From an uncultured Treponema sp. (GTDB lineage Bacteria; Spirochaetota; Spirochaetia; Treponematales; Treponemataceae), in assembly GCA_934667505.1 (NCBI GenBank), contig CAKULY010000002.1, forward strand, positions 56,939 to 120,938: 64,000 nucleotides of DNA. The letters are read 5' to 3'. The notes below the pieces were generated by a model. That model did not search any database. It worked only from the letters and a program-made list of their open reading frames with translations, and was not told the DNA's origin. Positions 54,874-63,344 of the stretch are shown here, piece after piece; position 1 is the stretch's first letter; the number at the start of each line of letters is the position of its first letter. The position numbers and the translations under genes were made by a program.

Positions 54874-55272
54874 ATGAGTGCATCAGATCCAGTAGCAGAT
54901 ATGCTTACTAAGGTTCGCAATGCGGCTGTAGCCCGCCACGAAAAGGTTGATATTCCTGCTTCAAAGCTTAAGTTGGAAATTATAAAAATTCTTAAGACTG
55001 AAGGATATATCAAAAACTTTAAAAAGGTTCAGGAAGACGGACATTCAGTTATCCGTATCATTCTGAAATATGATGACAGAAATAATCCTGTGATTCACGG
55101 TGTAAAGAAGATTTCTACACCGGGTCGCCGAGTTTATTCTGGTTATAAAGATTTGCCACGTGTCTTCAATGGCTACGGAACAATCATAGTTTCTACTTCT
55201 GCTGGTGTTACAACTGGTAAGAAGGCTTCTGAAAAAATGGTTGGCGGTGAATTGATTTGCTCGATTTGGTAG
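54874..55272 (+). CDS. rpsH: 30S ribosomal protein S8
   Basis: A 132-residue protein: [20 protein letters not shown] and the C-terminal [20 protein letters not shown]. It binds the central domain of 16S rRNA and in E. coli represses the spc operon. Confidence 0.98.
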   Translation: MSASDPVADMLTKVRNAAVARHEKVDIPASKLKLEIIKILKTEGYIKNFKKVQEDGHSVIRIILKYDDRNNPVIHGVKKISTPGRRVYSGYKDLPRVFNGYGTIIVSTSAGVTTGKKASEKMVGGELICSIW

Positions 55273-55284
55273 TAGGAGGAAGAA

Positions 55285-55824
55285 ATGTCTAAATTAGGTA
55301 AACTTCCTGTAGCTATTCCAGCAGGAGCAACTGTAACAGTAAACGGAAACGTAGTTACTGTAAAAGGTCCAAAAGGCGAACTGAAACAGTCTTTCAGTGA
55401 TAATGTGAAGGTTGAAGTAAAAGGTTCAGAAGTTATTGTTGAATCTGTAGGTTCTACAAAACAAGCTAATGCTGATCACGGTCTTTATAGAAACCTTATA
55501 CACAATATGGTTTTGGGTGTAACAACTGGATTTTCTAAAACATTAGTTATTACTGGTGTAGGTTATCGTGCAGAAGTTAAAGGCGATACCTTGATGATGA
55601 ATCTTGGATATTCAAATGACTTCTTTGTTTCAATTCCTACAGGACTTACTGCTGTTGCAGATCCAACTGGTAAATTGACTATTTCTGGTGCTGACAAACA
55701 GCTCGTTGGTGAATTCAGTGCTCAGATTCGTAAGCTTCGCTTGCCTGAACCTTACAAAGGAAAAGGTATCCGCTACGATAATGAAGTTATCAGACGCAAA
55801 GTCGGAAAGACTGGTGTTAAATAA
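55285..55824 (+). CDS. rplF: 50S ribosomal protein L6
   Basis: A 179-residue, two-domain protein with [23 protein letters not shown] and the C-terminal [19 protein letters not shown]. It lies near the factor-binding site. Confidence 0.98.
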   Translation: MSKLGKLPVAIPAGATVTVNGNVVTVKGPKGELKQSFSDNVKVEVKGSEVIVESVGSTKQANADHGLYRNLIHNMVLGVTTGFSKTLVITGVGYRAEVKGDTLMMNLGYSNDFFVSIPTGLTAVADPTGKLTISGADKQLVGEFSAQIRKLRLPEPYKGKGIRYDNEVIRRKVGKTGVK

Positions 55825-55835
55825 GGTGGAGCGCA

Positions 55836-56198
55836 ATGTTTAAGAAACTAAACGATAAAGACAGAAAACGCCTTCACAGAAAGGTTCATATTCGTAAAAG
55901 TATTTACGGAACTGCAGAACGTCCAAGAATGACTGTAACCCGCAGCAATAAGAATCTTTATGTTCAGGTTATCAATGATGACGAGGGAAAAACTCTTGCT
56001 TCGATTTCTACAATGGAAAAAGAATTTTCTGCTCTAAAGACAACTGTTGCAGATGCAGAAAAACTTGGAGAAGCATTCGGTGCACGCCTTAAGGATAAAA
56101 AGATTACAACTGTAGTTTTTGATAGAAATGGTTATCTTTATCACGGTGTTGTAAAAGCCCTTGCAGACGGAACCCGCAAAGCCGGGATTGTATTCTAG
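55836..56198 (+). CDS. rplR: 50S ribosomal protein L18
   Basis: A 120-residue protein: [20 protein letters not shown] and the C-terminal [20 protein letters not shown]. It binds 5S rRNA with L5. Confidence 0.98.
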   Translation: MFKKLNDKDRKRLHRKVHIRKSIYGTAERPRMTVTRSNKNLYVQVINDDEGKTLASISTMEKEFSALKTTVADAEKLGEAFGARLKDKKITTVVFDRNGYLYHGVVKALADGTRKAGIVF

Positions 56199-56206
56199 GA
56201 GTTAAA

Positions 56207-56719
56207 ATGGAACGCCAGAAATTTGATAAAGACCCAAAAGAGAAAGAATTTGTTGAAAAATTAGTTACTCTTAATAGAACATCAAAGACAGTAAAGGGTG
56301 GACGAAGAATGTCTTTCTCTGCTCTTACAGTTGTAGGTGATCAAAAAGGTCGTGTAGGTTACGGTTTTGGAAAGGCAAATGACGTTTCCGAAGCTATTAA
56401 AAAGAGCATTGACAAAGCTAAACGTAATATGGTTGTAATGCCTATGAAAAACGGTACTTTGCCACATGAAATTATTGGAAAATACAAGAGTTCTTCAGTT
56501 CTTCTAAAACCTGCTTGTTCTGGTACAGGAATTAAAGCTGGTGGGGCAGTTCGTTCTGTAATGGATGCTGTAGGAGCTACAGATGTTATTTCAAAATCTT
56601 TGGGATCAAGTTCATCTGTAAACGTTGTTCGTGCAACATTTAATGCTATTCAGAATCTTATGGATGCAAAAGCTGTTGCAGCTGCACGTGGAAAGACACT
56701 TGATGAATTGTGGGGTTAA
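56207..56719 (+). CDS. rpsE: 30S ribosomal protein S5
   Basis: A 170-residue protein with the dsRBD-like VTLNRTSKTVKGGRRMSFSA, VVGDQKGRVGYGFGKANDVS, and the C-terminal VNVVRATFNAIQNLMDA. It acts in translational accuracy near S4. Confidence 0.98.
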   Translation: MERQKFDKDPKEKEFVEKLVTLNRTSKTVKGGRRMSFSALTVVGDQKGRVGYGFGKANDVSEAIKKSIDKAKRNMVVMPMKNGTLPHEIIGKYKSSSVLLKPACSGTGIKAGGAVRSVMDAVGATDVISKSLGSSSSVNVVRATFNAIQNLMDAKAVAAARGKTLDELWG

Positions 56720-56721
56720 TC

Positions 56722-56913
56722 ATGGCTAAGGCAAAACAGTTAAAGATTACACTTGTAAAGAGTACAATCGGACAGAAACCTGCCAAAGTTGCCACAGTTC
56801 GCAGCCTTGGGTTGAAGAAGATTAACTCTTCTGTAATACAGGACGATAGTGATTCAGTTCGCGGTATGATAGCTTCTGTTTCTCATCTTGTAAAAGTAGA
56901 GGAGGCAAAATAA
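56722..56913 (+). CDS. rpmD: 50S ribosomal protein L30
   Basis: 63 residues from the ATG two bases after the rpsE stop, with GTGGGG as ribosome binding site. LKITLVKSTIGQKPAKVATV and SVIQDDSDSVRGMI are typical. It shares one base with the rplO ATG. Confidence 0.96.
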   Translation: MAKAKQLKITLVKSTIGQKPAKVATVRSLGLKKINSSVIQDDSDSVRGMIASVSHLVKVEEAK

Positions 56914-57389
56914 TGTCTGATTACAATCCAGTACTCAGAGCTCCAGAAGGAGCTAATAGAAAGCCTAAGCGTGTAGGACGAGGTTCTTCTTCAGGACTTG
57001 GTTCAACTGCAGGTAAAGGTAATAAGGGACAGCAATCTCGCTCTGGTGGAAAAGTATACGTAGGTTTTGAAGGCGGTCAGATGCCTCTTTACAGACGTGT
57101 TGCGATTCGTGGTTTTTCAAACTATCCTTTTAAAAAGGAATATGTTTGCGTTAACTTGGATCAGATTGAAGCAAAATATGCTGATGGTGAAACTGTAAAT
57201 AAGAAAACTCTTTCTGAAAAAGGTTTTATTTCAGTTACATCCCCTGTGCTTGTAAAAGTTCTTGGTAACGGAGACGTTACAAAGAAACTTACAGTTGAAG
57301 TAGATAAGATTTCTGCTTCTGCAAAAGCTAAGATTGAAAAAGCTGGTGGTTCTGTAAAAACTGCTGAAAAAGCTGAAGAATCTAAATAA
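56913..57389 (+). CDS. rplO: 50S ribosomal protein L15
   Basis: A 158-residue protein: KRVGRGSSSGLGSTAGKGNK and FEGGQMPLYRRVAIRGFSN. It assembles on 23S rRNA. The start overlaps the rpmD stop (TAATG). Confidence 0.98.
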   Translation: MSDYNPVLRAPEGANRKPKRVGRGSSSGLGSTAGKGNKGQQSRSGGKVYVGFEGGQMPLYRRVAIRGFSNYPFKKEYVCVNLDQIEAKYADGETVNKKTLSEKGFISVTSPVLVKVLGNGDVTKKLTVEVDKISASAKAKIEKAGGSVKTAEKAEESK

Positions 57390-57405
57390 GTTCAGGGAGT
57401 AGAGC

Positions 57406-58740
57406 ATGGCAAGCAATCCTATTGTAAATATGTTTAAAGTTAAAGAGCTTCGCAGCCGTATGCTTTTTACATTCCTTATTTTGGCTATCTTCCGACTTGG
57501 AAGTGTTATAACCATTCCAGGAATTGATGCAAATGTGTTGCTAAAGTACTTTGACGACTTGGCTTCGCAAAATAAAAATGCGTTTGCAAGTTATATGGAT
57601 TTCTTTGTAGGTGGAGCATTTTCAAATTTCTCAATTTTTATGTTGGGAGTTATGCCCTACATTTCTACGCAGATTATTATGCAGCTTGCTGTGGTTATTT
57701 TCCCTTCTTTGAAACGTGCGGTGCAGGAAGACGGTGGACAGCGTAAAATGGCTGCATGGACTAGAATAGGTACAATTTTTGTATGTATTCTTCAGTCTTA
57801 TGCAGTTACAGTTTATGCTGCTAGTATTCCTGGCTGTATTATGCTTGACCCACGCTGGAAGTTTAATGCTCTAGCTATGTTGACTGTAACAACAGGGTCT
57901 ATGATAACAATTTGGCTTGGTGATCAGATTACTGCAAACGGTATTGGCAACGGAATTTCTATGATGATTTTTGCTGGTATTGTTGCTCGTCTTCCAAGCG
58001 CAATTATGGAACTGTCTCAAAAAGTATCTTCTGGAGAAATTCAGTTGGTATTTGTAATCCTTGTGATTCTTATGTTCCTTGTTATTGTAGCGTTGGTAAT
58101 TTATGAAGAGTCAGGAGAACGCAAAATTCCTGTGCATTACGCAAAACGTGTTATTGGAAGAAAAATGTATGGTGGTCAAAACACTTATATTCCTTTCAAA
58201 ATTAATCCGTCTAACGTAATTCCTTTGATTTTTGCGAACTCTCTTCTTACTTTACCGCTTCAGCTCTTTTCAATGATGGGAAATAATCAGGATTCTCCAA
58301 GGTGGATAGTAAAGCTTTCTACAATACTTTCACCTAACGGACTCTGGTATAATATTTTGTTGGTTATTCTTATCGTGTTCTTTGCATACTTCTACACTCA
58401 GGTTACTCTGAACCCTACAGAAATCGCAAAGAATATCCGGGAAAACGGCGGCTCGATTCCTGGTGTACGTACTGATAAAACAGAAGAATACCTTCAGAAG
58501 ATATTGAATCGACTTATTCTTCCAGGTTCATTATTCTTAGCAATGATAGCGATTGTTCCTACCGTTGTTCAGAATCTTTTCCATTTCCCTCAGTCAATTT
58601 CTATGCTGATGGGAGGAACTTCACTTATCATTATGGTAGGTGTTGACTTGGATACTATGAGTCAGATAGAAGCTCTTTTGAAAATGCATCATCAAGACGG
58701 TCTTACTAAAAAGGGTAAAATCAGATCACGAAATTTGTAA
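57406..58740 (+). CDS. secY: Preprotein translocase subunit SecY
   Basis: A 444-residue protein with ten membrane helices. Helix 2 region: FSIFMLGVMPYISTQIIMQL; conserved GERKIPVHYAKRVIGRK precedes helix 6; the cytoplasmic loop FAYFYTQVTLNPTEIAKNIR precedes helix 9. It is the protein-conducting channel of the Sec translocon. Last gene of the spc order; adk, map and infA do not follow. Confidence 0.98.
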   Translation: MASNPIVNMFKVKELRSRMLFTFLILAIFRLGSVITIPGIDANVLLKYFDDLASQNKNAFASYMDFFVGGAFSNFSIFMLGVMPYISTQIIMQLAVVIFPSLKRAVQEDGGQRKMAAWTRIGTIFVCILQSYAVTVYAASIPGCIMLDPRWKFNALAMLTVTTGSMITIWLGDQITANGIGNGISMMIFAGIVARLPSAIMELSQKVSSGEIQLVFVILVILMFLVIVALVIYEESGERKIPVHYAKRVIGRKMYGGQNTYIPFKINPSNVIPLIFANSLLTLPLQLFSMMGNNQDSPRWIVKLSTILSPNGLWYNILLVILIVFFAYFYTQVTLNPTEIAKNIRENGGSIPGVRTDKTEEYLQKILNRLILPGSLFLAMIAIVPTVVQNLFHFPQSISMLMGGTSLIIMVGVDLDTMSQIEALLKMHHQDGLTKKGKIRSRNL

Positions 58741-58769
58741 AAAATCGTGAATTAGTAGTAGAAAAAGAT

Positions 58770-58850
58770 TGAGAATATATGCTATATTACTTCTCACCGA
58801 ATTGTCTCTCATTGCGAGGTGCCAGGATTCGGTGAGAATGTATATTCTCA
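58770..58850 (+). promoter_or_regulatory. Nested hairpin leader before rpmJ
   Basis: Outer arms TGAGAATATA (58770-58779) and TATATTCTCA (58841-58850) are perfect complements. Inside them TTCTCACCGAAT (58791-58802) and ATTCGGTGAGAA (58827-58838) are also perfect. The structure ends directly at the GGGGG ribosome binding site of rpmJ, at the head of the alpha-operon gene order, so it is placed to control translation of that block. Confidence 0.7.
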
Positions 58851-58861
58851 GGGGGTCTTTT

Positions 58862-58975
58862 ATGAAAGTACGAACCAGTGTAAAACCTATCTGTGACAAG
58901 TGTAAGGTTATTAAAAGAAACGGTGTTATCCGTATTATTTGTACAAATCCAAAACACAAGCAGAGACAGGGCTAA
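58862..58975 (+). CDS. rpmJ: 50S ribosomal protein L36
   Basis: A 37-residue protein starting [20 protein letters not shown], with zinc ligands Cys11, Cys14, Cys27 and His32 (CxxC...CTNPKH), the zinc form. GGGGG lies upstream; rpsM follows after 10 bp. Confidence 0.97.
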   Translation: MKVRTSVKPICDKCKVIKRNGVIRIICTNPKHKQRQG

Positions 58976-58985
58976 GGAGTAACAG

Positions 58986-59354
58986 ATGGCTCGAATATCT
59001 GGGGTTGATATCCCAAACAAACACTTATGTGTTGCTTTAACTTACATTTATGGTATTGGTAACTCTGTAGCAAAAAAGATTTGTGAAGAAGCAAAACTTG
59101 ATCCTATGAAGATGGCTAACGATCTTACACAGGATGAAATTGCACAGATTCGTGATATCATCGATAAAAACTACAAAGTTGAAGGCCGTCTCCGTACAGA
59201 AATCGGTCTTAATCTTAAACGCTTGATGGATATTGGCTGCTATCGTGGTCTTAGACACAAGCGAGGTCTTCCAGTTCGTGGACAGAGAACACGTACCAAT
59301 GCACGTACCCGCAAGGGTAAGAAGAAGACTGTTGCTAACAAGAAGAAGGCTTAA
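58986..59354 (+). CDS. rpsM: 30S ribosomal protein S13
   Basis: A 122-residue protein with [20 protein letters not shown], the [19 protein letters not shown] motif and a basic [13 protein letters not shown] tail that contacts P-site tRNA. Confidence 0.98.
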   Translation: MARISGVDIPNKHLCVALTYIYGIGNSVAKKICEEAKLDPMKMANDLTQDEIAQIRDIIDKNYKVEGRLRTEIGLNLKRLMDIGCYRGLRHKRGLPVRGQRTRTNARTRKGKKKTVANKKKA

Positions 59355-59368
59355 GGCGGAGGAATTCA

Positions 59369-59749
59369 ATGGCTACAGTTAAAAAGCGAAAGGAAAAGAA
59401 AAGCGTTTTTGAAGGTAATGTTTACATTCAGGCAACGTTTAACAATACTATCGTAACTATTACAGACTTGAACGGTAATGCTCTTGCATGGGCATCATCG
59501 GGTGGTCTTGGTTTCCGTGGAGCAAAAAAGTCTACTCCATTTGCCGCTCAGACAGTTGCTGAAACTGCTGTTCAGAAGGCAGTAAGCTACGGCTTGCGTG
59601 AAGTTAATGTTTATGTAAAGGGACCTGGAATGGGACGCGAAAATGCAATTCGCTCTCTTGGTGTTATGGGTCTTAGAGTAAAATCTATTCACGATGTTAC
59701 TCCTATTCCTCATAACGGATGTCGCCCTCGCAAAACACGCCGTATGTAA
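59369..59749 (+). CDS. rpsK: 30S ribosomal protein S11
   Basis: A 126-residue protein: [34 protein letters not shown] and the C-terminal [12 protein letters not shown]. It lies in the 30S platform. Confidence 0.98.
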   Translation: MATVKKRKEKKSVFEGNVYIQATFNNTIVTITDLNGNALAWASSGGLGFRGAKKSTPFAAQTVAETAVQKAVSYGLREVNVYVKGPGMGRENAIRSLGVMGLRVKSIHDVTPIPHNGCRPRKTRRM

Positions 59750-59762
59750 GGAGATTTAAGTA

Positions 59763-60356
59763 ATGGGTAGAAGTACACTTCCAATTTTGAAGCGATGCAA
59801 AGCTTTGGGAATTAGCCCTACTGTAATGGGTTATGATAAGGAAACCAATAGAAACCAAAAGCAGACTAGAAGAAAAAAGTCTGAATATGGAATCCAGCTT
59901 AACGAAAAGCAAAAGGTGAAATTCATCTATGGTCTTTTGGAAAAGCAGTTTAAAAAATACTATGTTATGGCGACAAAGAAAAATGGCGTAACAGGTGAAA
60001 TGCTTCTTCAAATCCTTGAATCAAGACTTGACAATGTTGTTTTCCGACTTGGATTTTCGAAGACTCGAAATGAGGCTAGACAAATGGTAAGTCACGGTCA
60101 CATAGAAGTTAACGGTTCAAAAGTAGATATTCCATCTTACCTTGTAAAAGCAGGTGATGTTATTTCTATTAGAGAGTCAAGTCGCTCATTGTCAGGAATT
60201 AAAACTAGTGTTATCAAGAATGAAAACAGAAAGGTTCCTTCTTGGCTTGAAGCTGATAAAGCAAATTTCTCTGGTAAGGTATTAAATTTGGCTGCAAGAA
60301 GCGACATTGATTATGCAGTTGAAGAACGCCTTATTGTCGAGTTCTATTCAAAATAA
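59763..60356 (+). CDS. rpsD: 30S ribosomal protein S4
   Basis: A 197-residue protein with the S4 RNA-binding domain RLGFSKTRNEARQMVSHGHI then VNGSKVDIPSYLVKAGDVIS. It lacks the N-terminal zinc cysteines (C- form). In E. coli S4 represses the alpha operon through its leader. Confidence 0.98.
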   Translation: MGRSTLPILKRCKALGISPTVMGYDKETNRNQKQTRRKKSEYGIQLNEKQKVKFIYGLLEKQFKKYYVMATKKNGVTGEMLLQILESRLDNVVFRLGFSKTRNEARQMVSHGHIEVNGSKVDIPSYLVKAGDVISIRESSRSLSGIKTSVIKNENRKVPSWLEADKANFSGKVLNLAARSDIDYAVEERLIVEFYSK

Positions 60357-60368
60357 TAAGGAGTTCAG

Positions 60369-61424
60369 ATGGCTCGCAAAAATCTGCTTAAAGGTTTTAA
60401 AAAACCTAAGGGTATTACTTTTGAGCATCTTGAAAATAATCCGAATTACGGTAAGTTTACAGCTTATCCTTTTGAAACAGGATTTGGTACAACCGTTGGT
60501 AATACATTACGACGTGTGCTCTTGTCTTCAATTCAGGGATATGCAGTAACTTCAATTCGAATTACTTCATACGATGCTGATGGTGTTCCTCATGTTATCT
60601 CCAGTGAATTTGAAGCAATTCCAAATGTTTCCGAAGATACTCTGGAAATAATCAATAGTCTGAAACAGATCCGCTTGCGTCTGCCTAACGACGTTGAACA
60701 GAATACTTTCCTTTATGAATTTAAAGGACCAGGTGTTGTAAAGAGCGATGACCTTGCAAGAGGCGATGAACTTGAAATCATGACAAAAGATATGCTTCTT
60801 TTTACCATGATGGAAGATGCTCGTTTGGACATAGAACTACAAGTAGATCTTGGAAGAGGCTATGTTCCTGCTGAAGTAAATGAACATTACATTGAAATTG
60901 TTGGAACAATTCCGATGGATGCGATTTTTACTCCAGTTCCAAAAGTTAAGTATTCAATTGAACCTTGTCGTGTTGGACAGCGAAATGATTACGATAAACT
61001 TATTTTGGAAATTTGGACTGACGGAACAATTGCACCTGAAGATGCATTGGCTGAAGCTGCAAAGATAGCAAAAGATCATTTTTCAATCTTTGTAAACTTC
61101 AACGACAGTGAAATCTCTGGTAGTGATGAAAGTGATGAAGTTGATGCAAGAATTGGGGAAATCCTTAATACTCCTGTAGAAGAACTTGAACTTTCTGTTC
61201 GTTCATCAAACTGCTTGAAGAACGCGAACATTCGCACTATCGGTGAATTAACAAAAAAGACAGAAGATGACATTGCCAAGACTAGAAATTTTGGTAAGAA
61301 AAGCCTTACTGAAATAAAAGAAAAGCTTCAGGAATGGGGACTTACACTAGGAATGACAGATTACAGTCATCTGAAGAATGCTGTAAATAAAACAAAGCAG
61401 AAGGAAGAAACAGATGAATCATAG
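60369..61424 (+). CDS. rpoA: RNA polymerase alpha subunit
   Basis: A 351-residue protein. The N-terminal dimerisation domain has [20 protein letters not shown], and the C-terminal domain has [20 protein letters not shown] and [14 protein letters not shown]. It overlaps rplQ by 11 bp. Confidence 0.98.
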   Translation: MARKNLLKGFKKPKGITFEHLENNPNYGKFTAYPFETGFGTTVGNTLRRVLLSSIQGYAVTSIRITSYDADGVPHVISSEFEAIPNVSEDTLEIINSLKQIRLRLPNDVEQNTFLYEFKGPGVVKSDDLARGDELEIMTKDMLLFTMMEDARLDIELQVDLGRGYVPAEVNEHYIEIVGTIPMDAIFTPVPKVKYSIEPCRVGQRNDYDKLILEIWTDGTIAPEDALAEAAKIAKDHFSIFVNFNDSEISGSDESDEVDARIGEILNTPVEELELSVRSSNCLKNANIRTIGELTKKTEDDIAKTRNFGKKSLTEIKEKLQEWGLTLGMTDYSHLKNAVNKTKQKEETDES

Positions 61425-61974
61425 AAATGGTTTTAATCCGCTTTCACGCACAACAGCACATCGTCGGGCTATGTCTCGCAATATGGTAACTTCGCTTTTT
61501 AGATTTGAACGTATTACAACTACAAAATCTAAAGCTCTTGAAGTTAGAAAGGCTGCTGAAAAATTAATTACTAGAGGCAAAATAGATTCTGTTCATAATC
61601 GCCGTGAGGTTGCAAAATTTATTCAGGATGAAAAGATTTTGAATAAATTGTTTACAGAAATAGCTCCTAGAATGAAAGATCGCAATGGTGGTTATACTCG
61701 TGTTCTTAAACTCGGATTCCGACAGGGCGATGCTGCTGACATGGTTATTCTCGAACTTGTAGACTACAAACTTGAGGATAAATCTGAAACAGAAGAAAAG
61801 AAATCTGGCTCTGCTAAAAAAGCTGCTCCAGAAAAAGCTGCTTCTGAAAAGAAACCTGCTACTAAAAAAGCAACTGCTACAAAGACGACAGCAGAAAAGA
61901 AACCTGCTGCTAAAAAATCTACTGCAAAGAAAGCTGACGCACCAAAGGCAGATGCTGCTGCAGATAAGGAGTAA
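61414..61974 (+). CDS. rplQ: 50S ribosomal protein L17 with Lys/Ala-rich tail
   Basis: A 186-residue protein. Residues 1 to about 122 are ordinary L17 ([37 protein letters not shown]). Residues about 123-186 are a low-complexity Lys/Ala/Thr/Glu/Pro tail of repeated (E)KKPA(T/A)KK units, resembling histone H1-like tails. It is much longer than the usual protein of about 120-130 residues. The start overlaps the end of rpoA. Confidence 0.95.
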   Translation: MNHRNGFNPLSRTTAHRRAMSRNMVTSLFRFERITTTKSKALEVRKAAEKLITRGKIDSVHNRREVAKFIQDEKILNKLFTEIAPRMKDRNGGYTRVLKLGFRQGDAADMVILELVDYKLEDKSETEEKKSGSAKKAAPEKAASEKKPATKKATATKTTAEKKPAAKKSTAKKADAPKADAAADKE

Positions 61975-61977
61975 GAT

Positions 61978-62232
61978 ATGTCTAAGAACCATCGTGGAAC
62001 TGGAATAAGAACACTTCCTGCACATGGAAGAGCAACTTGCCCTATCTGTAAGAGAGATGGTGTAAAGTGTCTTTATGAACAGGAAGTAGACGGAAAGACT
62101 GTAAATATTTGTAAAGTTTGCAAAGCTGCATTGAAAAACAAGGCTAGAATTGAAGCAAAGAATGCGGCTGCTGTGGCTCCTGCTGCAGAGGAAGCACCTG
62201 CTTCAGCTGAATCAACTGCAGACGCTCAGTAA
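61978..62232 (+). CDS. Small zinc-ribbon protein of unknown function
   Basis: An 84-residue protein with AAGGAG before the ATG, three bases after rplQ. A Cys pair in ATCPICKRDG and a second in NICKVCKAAL, 24 residues apart, suggest a zinc ribbon. A basic N-terminus (SKNHRGTGIRTLPAHGR) and an Ala/Glu/Pro-rich C-terminus flank it. Position at the end of the ribosomal block and basic character suggest an RNA- or ribosome-associated role, but I do not recognise the family. Confidence 0.8.
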   Translation: MSKNHRGTGIRTLPAHGRATCPICKRDGVKCLYEQEVDGKTVNICKVCKAALKNKARIEAKNAAAVAPAAEEAPASAESTADAQ

Positions 62233-62248
62233 TTTTACTTTCTGACAC

Positions 62249-62280
62249 AAACCGCCCTAAAATTGGGGCGGTTTTTTTTT
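62249..62280 (+). terminator. Intrinsic terminator of the ribosomal block
   Basis: AACCGCCC-taaaatt-GGGGCGGTT followed by nine T. Confidence 0.93.
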
Positions 62281-62302
62281 TGCTTTAAATTAAATATTGG
62301 TA

Positions 62303-62332
62303 TTGACAAAAATTATCGGGGGGGGGTACAAT
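62303..62332 (+). promoter_or_regulatory. Promoter with G9 spacer
   Basis: A perfect -35 TTGACA (62303-62308) and a -10 TACAAT (62327-62332) are 18 bp apart; nine G (62318-62326) abut the -10 box. Slippage would alter spacer length, so the downstream outer-membrane gene is a candidate for phase variation. Here, unlike at 7524, a leader and a ribosome binding site follow. Confidence 0.78.
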
Positions 62333-62348
62333 TTCTGTAATATATTTT

Positions 62349-62365
62349 GAACTGATAGTCAGTTC
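62349..62365 (+). promoter_or_regulatory. Hairpin/dyad in the 5' leader
   Basis: GAACTGA-tag-TCAGTTC, a perfect 7-bp dyad between the promoter and the GGAG ribosome binding site. It could be an operator or an RNA hairpin. Confidence 0.5.
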
Positions 62366-62384
62366 AAGTTTTTTGGAGAATGTA

Positions 62385-63149
62385 ATGAAAAAAATTATTA
62401 CAGGAATTGTAGCTATCTGTGTTTTTATTGCAAGTGTGAGCGCAGTCGATTTTTCTGTTGGGGCATTTGGTAATTTTAATGCCAGTTTAGGCATCGATTT
62501 TTCGTCTAATCAAAAAGATAGTTTGGAAGATTTGAAAAAAAATCTAGTATCTTCAGGTCTTGACGTTTCTGACAAGAAAGTTCCTCTTATTGGAGGGGGA
62601 TTTGGAATTTATGCTAATTTTGGCTTATTCGAAACAGGAAAATCGGTATTGGGAATTCAGCCGGAAATTGATTTTAATTTTAGAAACGGTCTTAAGTATA
62701 CATTAAAATATTCTTCATCGAGTGCTTCTGAAGAAGTGAAATTAAATCTTTTTAATCATACTATGGATATTCCAGTTTTTCTTACGTATAAAGAAACTTT
62801 TAAGACTGTGCGTTTGGGATTGGGCATCGGACCATATATTTCAATTCCATTGTATGGAGAACAAATTGTTACAGATTATGCAGGTGTCGAAACTACGCAA
62901 TATGTTGATGGAAAAGAGCATGGTGGCGTAAAGGTTACTTTTGATGGTATAAATTTTGGGTTTGCATTTAATGCAAATTTCGGATACAAGTTTGGAAAAG
63001 GATTTATGAATGTCGATGCTAGGTATTTCCTTGACTGCTCACCTACAAAAATAAAAGCAACGCAAGGAAGTGTTTCTGCAACGCAAGAATATATTTATAG
63101 ACGAATGCTTTCTTTAAGTTTAGGTTATGAGTATAAACTTGGCTTTTAG
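62385..63149 (+). CDS. Outer-membrane beta-barrel protein candidate
   Basis: A 254-residue protein from the ATG six bases after GGAG; an upstream TTG lies before that site and is rejected. The signal peptide is MKKIITGIVAICVFIASVSA. The mature protein alternates hydrophobic and polar residues in short strands separated by Gly-rich turns (LIGGGFGIYANFGLF, TVRLGLGIGPYISIPL, FGFAFNANFGYKFGKGF) and ends LGYEYKLGF with a terminal Phe, as barrel proteins recognised by BamA do. It resembles OmpA/OMP_b-brl-type small barrels. Surface exposure and the G-tract promoter fit a variable surface antigen. Confidence 0.75.
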   Translation: MKKIITGIVAICVFIASVSAVDFSVGAFGNFNASLGIDFSSNQKDSLEDLKKNLVSSGLDVSDKKVPLIGGGFGIYANFGLFETGKSVLGIQPEIDFNFRNGLKYTLKYSSSSASEEVKLNLFNHTMDIPVFLTYKETFKTVRLGLGIGPYISIPLYGEQIVTDYAGVETTQYVDGKEHGGVKVTFDGINFGFAFNANFGYKFGKGFMNVDARYFLDCSPTKIKATQGSVSATQEYIYRRMLSLSLGYEYKLGF

Positions 63150-63175
63150 ATTTTATTTTAAGGTTTTGTAATTTT

Positions 63176-63213
63176 ATTGCTTCTGAACAGTTTTGTTTGG
63201 AAGCAATTTTTTT
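63176..63213 (+). terminator. Intrinsic terminator after the barrel gene
   Basis: ATTGCTTC/GAAGCAAT with a loop of about 16 bases followed by T7. The gap from here to 63344 shows no gene or convincing promoter. Confidence 0.75.
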
Positions 63214-63344
63214 GAATTCTTCTAATGGACGTTATGGATACGCAGATTTTTTTGTAACCGTTATAAAAAAAATCGACGTTCAGGTCAAATATGTTTTCGC
63301 AAAACATTGAAATTATGTAAAAAACTAGTACTCCTTTTTATTGA

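Noticed and set aside
62373..62384. TTG start for the outer-membrane protein
   Set aside because: The TTG overlaps the GGAG ribosome binding site; the ATG at 62385 has correct spacing and gives a clean signal peptide.
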